Positions 58,916-64,000 of a DNA stretch of 64,000 nucleotides are shown here, piece by piece. Within the stretch, counting starts at the first letter, position 1. Every line of letters begins with the position of its first letter. Made by a program: the position numbers and the translations under genes. The notes beneath the pieces are model-generated. The model saw only the letters and a list, made by a program, of their open reading frames with translations, made no database searches and was not told the DNA's origin. This DNA is from Bryum argenteum. Its lineage: Eukaryota; Streptophyta; Bryopsida; Bryales; Bryaceae. The stretch lies in the NCBI GenBank assembly GCA_037043015.1, contig CM073326.1:6828345-6892344 (forward strand), given 5' to 3'.

Positions 58916-59101
58916 GTGCCCCCATTTTAGCAATTCCACGCTGGTCAAAAATAAAAAAGGTTGACAAGAAGTTGACAAGAAGTTGACAAAAACATTTATA
59001 ATTTCCAAAGTGACAGAAGTTGGGCTGCGAGCCTGCAACTTCGTCAATTTGGACATTTCTTGTCAACTATTGGTCATATCGGGCCCTATTTCCTTGTAGT
59101 G

Positions 59102-59960
59102 CTACTGGCTTACTTGCTACTTGCTTCCTCATAATAACATTCAAATTAGCTACTGGCTGCCGCGCTAGTGGCTGCGGCGCTACTTGCTACCGCGCTACTG
59201 GCTCCCGCGCTACTGGCTCCCGCGCTAGTGCCTGCGGCGCTACTCGCTCCCGTGCTACTCGCTTCTTAGTATAACATTTACACCACCTACTAGTTTCCTT
59301 GTATAACATTCACACTAACTACTCGCTTCCTTGGTACTCGCTTCCTCGCATGATATTCAGACTAGTTACATTCACACTAACTATTGGCTTTCTCGCTATT
59401 GACTTCTTTGCTAGTGGCTTCCTCGTATAATATTCACTCGCACTACTGGCTTCCTTGTAGAACATTCAGACTAGCTACTGGCTTCCTCACTACCGGCTTT
59501 CTTGTATAACATTCACACTAACTACTGACTTCCTCATACAATATTTATACTAGCTTGTGGCTTCCTCGCTACCAGCTTCCTCGTGTAGCATTCACACTAA
59601 CTATTGGCTTCCTCGTACAATATTTATACTAGCTTGTGGCTTCCTCGCTACCAGCTTCCTCGTATAGCATTCACACTAACTATTGGCTTCCTCGTACAAT
59701 ATTTATACTAGCTTGTGGCTTCCTCGCTACCAGCTTCCTCGTATAGCATTCACACTAACTATTGGCTTCCTCGTAGAACATTCAGACTAGCTAGTGGCTT
59801 CCTAGTATAACACTCACAGTAACTATGGGCTTCCCTTGCTACTAGCTTCGTCGTATAACATTCATACTAACTATTAGCTTTCTCGTAGAACATTCAGACT
59901 AGCTACTGGCTTTCTCATATAACATCACACTCGCTACTAGCTTCCTCCTATAATAGTGAG
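59102..59960. repeat. long degenerate tandem array, right part
   Basis: Continuation of the 54820-57465 array (CTTCCTCGTATAACATTCAC units). 59530-59760 contains a higher-order repeat of about 75-80 bp (TTATACTAGCTTGTGGCTTC), three times nearly identical. Confidence 0.9.
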
Positions 59961-60949
59961 AAAAACTTCTCTTAATCCATATAATAAAAAATATTATTCA
60001 TAGGAACTTTACAAAACCTTAGTAAATTTTAAAGCTTTATTTGAGGATATTATCATTTACATGCAATTAATAAGGAACACACAATTCTAAAACTAAATCA
60101 CCTATCTTCCGATTTAAAGCAACACTCTTGAATTGAAAACGAATTAACCGTATCATATAACCATATGCATAATTTAAATTTCTTTTACCTCTATTCTAAT
60201 CACCAATCCACTCAAGCTTGATAATCACAAAGACTCACAAATGTGAATAAGTCATTGTATATTCCCCTTCTAATGGCTCACTTCATGGGCAACCTGTGAA
60301 GCCGGTTGCCAGCCTTGAGTTTCGACCCTTCAATCCTCTCTCAAATCTTAATGCCACACTCTATTTTAGGCCTAAATACAATTTTTTAATGAAGTGTGGA
60401 ATTAAAAAATGAAAACAAGTTCTTTAGATTTGCAAGATCAAAGTATATTCTACACAACAAAATTACAAGATTTTCATAATATTTATTAAGCTCGAAAATA
60501 CTAATAACATACTTACTTCATTAAAACGAAAATCTCCATTTACAAGGTCAACCAACTTTACCTCAAAAACACTCTTCTTTCCCAAAAACATTAGTAGATG
60601 AAGTAATAGCCTTGCAATTGTGAGAACCACTTCCCAAATTGTACAAAGTTAAGAATGTTCAGAATTAGACCCTTTGCACTAAGGTGAATGCCCTATTTTT
60701 TTTCACATCTCGTATCAAGAAAATATTCTTATCTCATATTGGAATTCACCTCAACAAAATAAACTGGAATCAATCAATGGATCACAAGTAATGGACCAAT
60801 CACATTGAGAAAAAATTTCTCCCCTCCTTTAACCCCATGTGTGCCTTGACTCTTTATGTAGAGTGTCCCTTATTTTACTTTGAATTACTTGATATTGACA
60901 TTTTCCACATATGATGTGAAGAAGAAAAGGTACAAGCATCAAATTGTAT
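59961..60949. other. intergenic, relics of dispersed repeats
   Basis: AT-rich. 60570-60830 weakly follows part of the 1-kb family body (CCTTGCAATTGTGA, AGACCCTTTGCACT). No gene. Confidence 0.45.
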
Positions 60950-62299
60950 TCCTCTCGTAACCTTCATCTAATTACTTATTTATTTTTATTCATCTAACTC
61001 CTAAAGACCTTATAACAAAAAAAATCTGCAATTTTTGGTAGCTTAGATGAAGGGGAAAATTCAAGTATATTGGGCTTATTTTGTTGGACTATGGTGATAC
61101 ATACAAGGTGTATGTGGTAAGTTTTGCAAATCCAAATTCTAACAATTAAGTCCTTTAGGACAAATTTTGGTTTACAAGCAAAAATGGGATAGTTTAAAAT
61201 GTAGCCTATTATTGAATTTTATGTTACGGATATATTCACAACCTAATACTCAGCTTGATTGCCAAGTGATGAACGTACAAAATTCTACCAATTTTACAAA
61301 AGCATCCTCCAAAATCACAAAAACAATCTTCAAACTTTTTATCATCCCCTACACGTCCCGAGGTATTCTAGCCAAAAAACAATTTTTCTTAAAAGTCTCA
61401 TAAGTGAAAATGAAGATAAGTTATTTATATCTTAATTGTATAGACTTGTAATAGCTTTATAGTAGGTCAAATGAACCCTTGAGTCATGAAGCCTCTTGGA
61501 TTGCTAGATCATAACATAATAGTCCTCATACCATACTACAAAATTTCCATCCATTTCACTTTGAAGTGAAAATGCCACCAATAAACCAGTTGCAATGAAA
61601 ATTTTACCAACTAGAAAGTTGTTCACATTCATGTCAACAACACCCTTGTACCAAAGAAAAAACATCAAAAAGATACTTGACTCAAATAATAGCCTTACAA
61701 TGGTGAAAAGTGCCAAAAGTTTTACGAAAGCTTGTTAGTTGTTTCAAAAGTACACCCCTTGCACTCCAATTCTTGCTTCACCTTCAAATCAAAACACCTT
61801 GACTTAGGTCAAGGTTTCTACTTTTAAAACTTCACTCTAATTAGACTCCTTCCCAAAAAATAAAGTCAAAATCAACAGTGGATGAAGGAGATATTGCCCT
61901 TCAAAACTCATACATTTTCATTGTAGAAACATCATTGCAAATCCAATACCGAAAATATTCGGATCAAAAATCTTTGAATTAAAAGGTTGTTAGATTTTTC
62001 TGAATATTATGATTATGCAAATCAATTCATAAAAAATCTCTTTTTCATTATGTATGAATGGTTCACATTGGTAAAACATGCACCATGTTTGAGAACTCAA
62101 AAATAAAAGCCGCCTTTACTAAAATGCATGCCATTAATGTATATTGTAATATATCAGTTTGAAACATTTATAACACAAACTAGACTTGATTAGAGACCCA
62201 ATGCAAGTGATTTGATTAAAAACAAACTCTAGATGACAAAGCTATGACCCTTCAAAGTTCTTGTTTATCATCTATTGTGTTAATTTCAATACACAAGGC
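60950..62299. repeat. dispersed block, copy of 42371-43140 plus a 1-kb-family relic
   Basis: Starts with the same GTAACCTTCATCTAATTA segment as 42.4 kb, passes the shared TATCATCCCCTACACGTCCC junction at about 61345 and continues through a fairly complete but diverged body of the TTAA-element family to about 62270. Confidence 0.65.
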
Positions 62300-62756
62300 C
62301 TAGAATAAGTCAATTTAACAACTCCTATTGTACCCTAAATTTTTTACTAATTCACGTATGACCATCACTTTAAGCCAACTTAGACATTGATGTTTTTTAG
62401 CAACTTATGATACTAGTCAATATTTTGGTCTTAAAATCTTAATTATTGTCATATAGATTCTTAGAAATTACTGAGATACTCAAGTAAATGGCAACGTAAC
62501 TAAGCCTTGTGTATCATACCATATGATCCTAATATCTACATCTTAATAATATTTTTGAGCATTCAAACCTTGACATAAAGGCCAATGCAACTCTTTTGAT
62601 AAATTGTAATTAGCGAGTTAAAAAATACTTGTCTAAATTATACCCTCATCTACGAGGTAATTTAATCTTGCTTTATATCTTTATTTTTATATGCTATTCA
62701 AAGAACTTGTCACATGTTTACCTAATAAGGAAATCAAGAAAAAAATTTACAAGGAA

Positions 62757-62823
<67 letters not shown>

Positions 62824-63839
62824 AATAATTGTCCAGTAGGCCTTATCAATTCTACTTCTTGGGGTAGATTTGAGAGAATGTACTCATCAATAATAATAGG
62901 ACAGAGAGAGTATATACTATAGCCATGAAGTTGTTTTATTTTAATTAGAAAACCTATTAGATGGTTATTAATAGAAATAGATGTCTATTTGTATATTAGT
63001 TTGTTTGTAGATATCTCCTTCTAAAAACTAAATGTATGTGGTAAAAGCATGCTATCATGTTTTCCCAAAAAATCACATTTTTAATTTTCTTAAATATGAA
63101 CTAAAATGTAATTGTGTTCACATGTGTGTGATAACGTTCTCAAGTATTATGTTTAGCATAAGAATATTTTGTGAAGTTATTAGAGAGTGTTGTGTTTTAT
63201 GCCATAATCTATGGGAATAAGTTTTTTATTGTTTTACAAGGATGCTAGCAAGGAGTCAACAAGTGAATTTTACAATATCCTCTACATCCTATCTAACTTG
63301 AAATAACATCATCAAAGCCAATGTTTATCTCAATTGAAAAATATAGACTCATGTAGAATATGATGAAATTAAAAAAATAGAGGCGACTCTTTGAGAATAA
63401 AATAGGCATGTGAAAAATTGTTGGATTGGAAATGTGAACAATAAACTAATGTCTTAGTACGTCATCTACATGTACCCAAAATAAACCTCGAGAAAAGTGA
63501 AATCACAAATTTCGGTGAATCTTTAATGTTATTGTAATTTTGTTATCTTTGCGCAGATTTTTAAAGTAAAGAAGCAAAAACCGTAATTTTGGGCTCAACA
63601 TCCTTGATATATAGTGTTTTGGAATTGTGACCGTAAATATCTCCTAATGTGTGAGGAATTCTGAAGCGTGAATAGTTTTCTTAGACAAATATGCGATAAC
63701 TCTATAACCCAAAAGTATTCCAACCTTGTGTAATTAAAATTAGTAAATGAGAGCTTGACTGAACTGGTTTCAATTGACTTTGGGGGTTGATAAATATCGT
63801 ATAGTGAGGTTTGGTTAGTTCTAAAAGGGTCAACTAATG
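62300..63839. repeat. 1.5-kb block, diverged direct copy of 45865-47340
   Basis: Same order of segments as the earlier copy, about 16.4 kb away. A (TA)n tract of about 60 bp (62761-62820) is inserted or expanded relative to it. Confidence 0.75.
62761..62820. repeat. (TA)n microsatellite, about 30 units
   Basis: A pure alternating TA tract in the second copy of the 1.5-kb block; the first copy has only TATATATA at the matching place. Confidence 0.97.
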
Positions 63840-64000
63840 GACCCTTATGCACGATACCGCATACAATTGGATGTGAAAAGGTATGTTGGTGGACTTCAAT
63901 GCTCACTAGGATGTGAAAGAGTGGGTAGGTGAGCATGGCGCACACTTGAACGTGAAAGTGTAAGTAGGTGGGCATGGCCCACAGTTGGATATGAAAGCAT
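63840..64000. repeat. tandem array of GGATGTGAAAG-type units, cut by the window edge
   Basis: Same units as 47341-47780 (TTGGATGTGAAA, GTAGGTGAGCATGGC), in the same position after the 1.5-kb block, so the duplication includes the array. Confidence 0.85.

Larger units (their letters stand above)
57466..59101. mobile_element. 1.64-kb non-autonomous CACTA element with CTA target duplication
   Basis: Left end CACTACAAGGATATATGTGA; right end reverse-complemented CACTACAAGGAAATAGGGCC; 11 identical terminal bases. The flanking triplets are both CTA (57463-57465 and 59102-59104), and joining the flanks restores the array phrase CACTAACTACTGGC. Subterminal regions are dense in short TTGAC(A/G) motifs (for example three GTTGACAAGAAG-type copies near 58958-58988), as in CACTA/EnSpm elements. 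No transposase frame. It contains a tRNA-like segment, a long hairpin and a TTAA-bounded element. Confidence 0.9.

Noticed and set aside
45865..63850. The two 1.5-kb direct copies as LTRs of a large retrotransposon
   Set aside because: No primer-binding site, polypurine tract, terminal TG...CA or gag-pol coding between them, and the copies are too diverged to be a recent LTR pair.

Overview
This window is plant nuclear DNA. Five spliced or single-exon genes have GT-AG introns of plant size, the products are of land-plant type (HUS1, SEC14-like, ML-domain lipid transfer, AYR1-like SDR, chloroplast-type CPBP protein), and the rest is AT-rich and full of transposons and tandem repeats. I cannot name the species; a seed-free land plant is only an impression.

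Layout. 1-5285 (minus): the 5' part of a LINE, with ORF1 (zinc-knuckle protein) and ORF2 (endonuclease plus reverse transcriptase) running off the left edge. 5631-6418: a Mutator-like element with long terminal inverted repeats (TIRs), a perfect 9-bp target duplication and exon-like filler. 6919-9521 (plus): HUS1, eight exons, clamp subunit of the 9-1-1 DNA-damage checkpoint. 15866-18684 (plus): SEC14/CRAL-TRIO protein, eight exons. 19382-20875 (minus): secreted ML-domain (NPC2-like) lipid-transfer protein, four exons. 21371-23080 (plus): short-chain dehydrogenase, three exons, head-to-head with the ML gene. 29620-30795 (minus): intronless CPBP-family membrane protein with a likely plastid targeting region. 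From about 31 kb to the end I find no convincing host gene; this half is a mosaic of non-autonomous DNA transposons, diverged block duplications, long tandem arrays and microsatellites.

Main points of the hunt. (1) A family of elements bounded by TTAA with TIRs close to CCCCTAAACGTCCC, at least six copies here from 269 to 987 bp, with the hallmarks of piggyBac-type mobility and no transposase in view. (2) A 1.64-kb CACTA element (57466-59101) with a 3-bp CTA duplication, inserted in a tandem array and containing a tRNA-like segment, a 160-bp-arm hairpin and a TTAA-bounded element. (3) The Mutator-like element upstream of HUS1. (4) A 332-bp element with a 5-bp TACTA duplication. (5) An SDR intron holding duplicated copies of its own splice-acceptor region. 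(6) An ATGA stop/start overlap joining the two LINE ORFs.

Three adjacent genes between 15.9 and 23.1 kb (SEC14-like, ML-domain, acyl-DHAP-reductase-like SDR) all belong to families that move or make lipids. That they work together is inference only. Exon boundaries were worked out by hand from reading frame, GT-AG sites and family resemblance; all five gene models close in frame.
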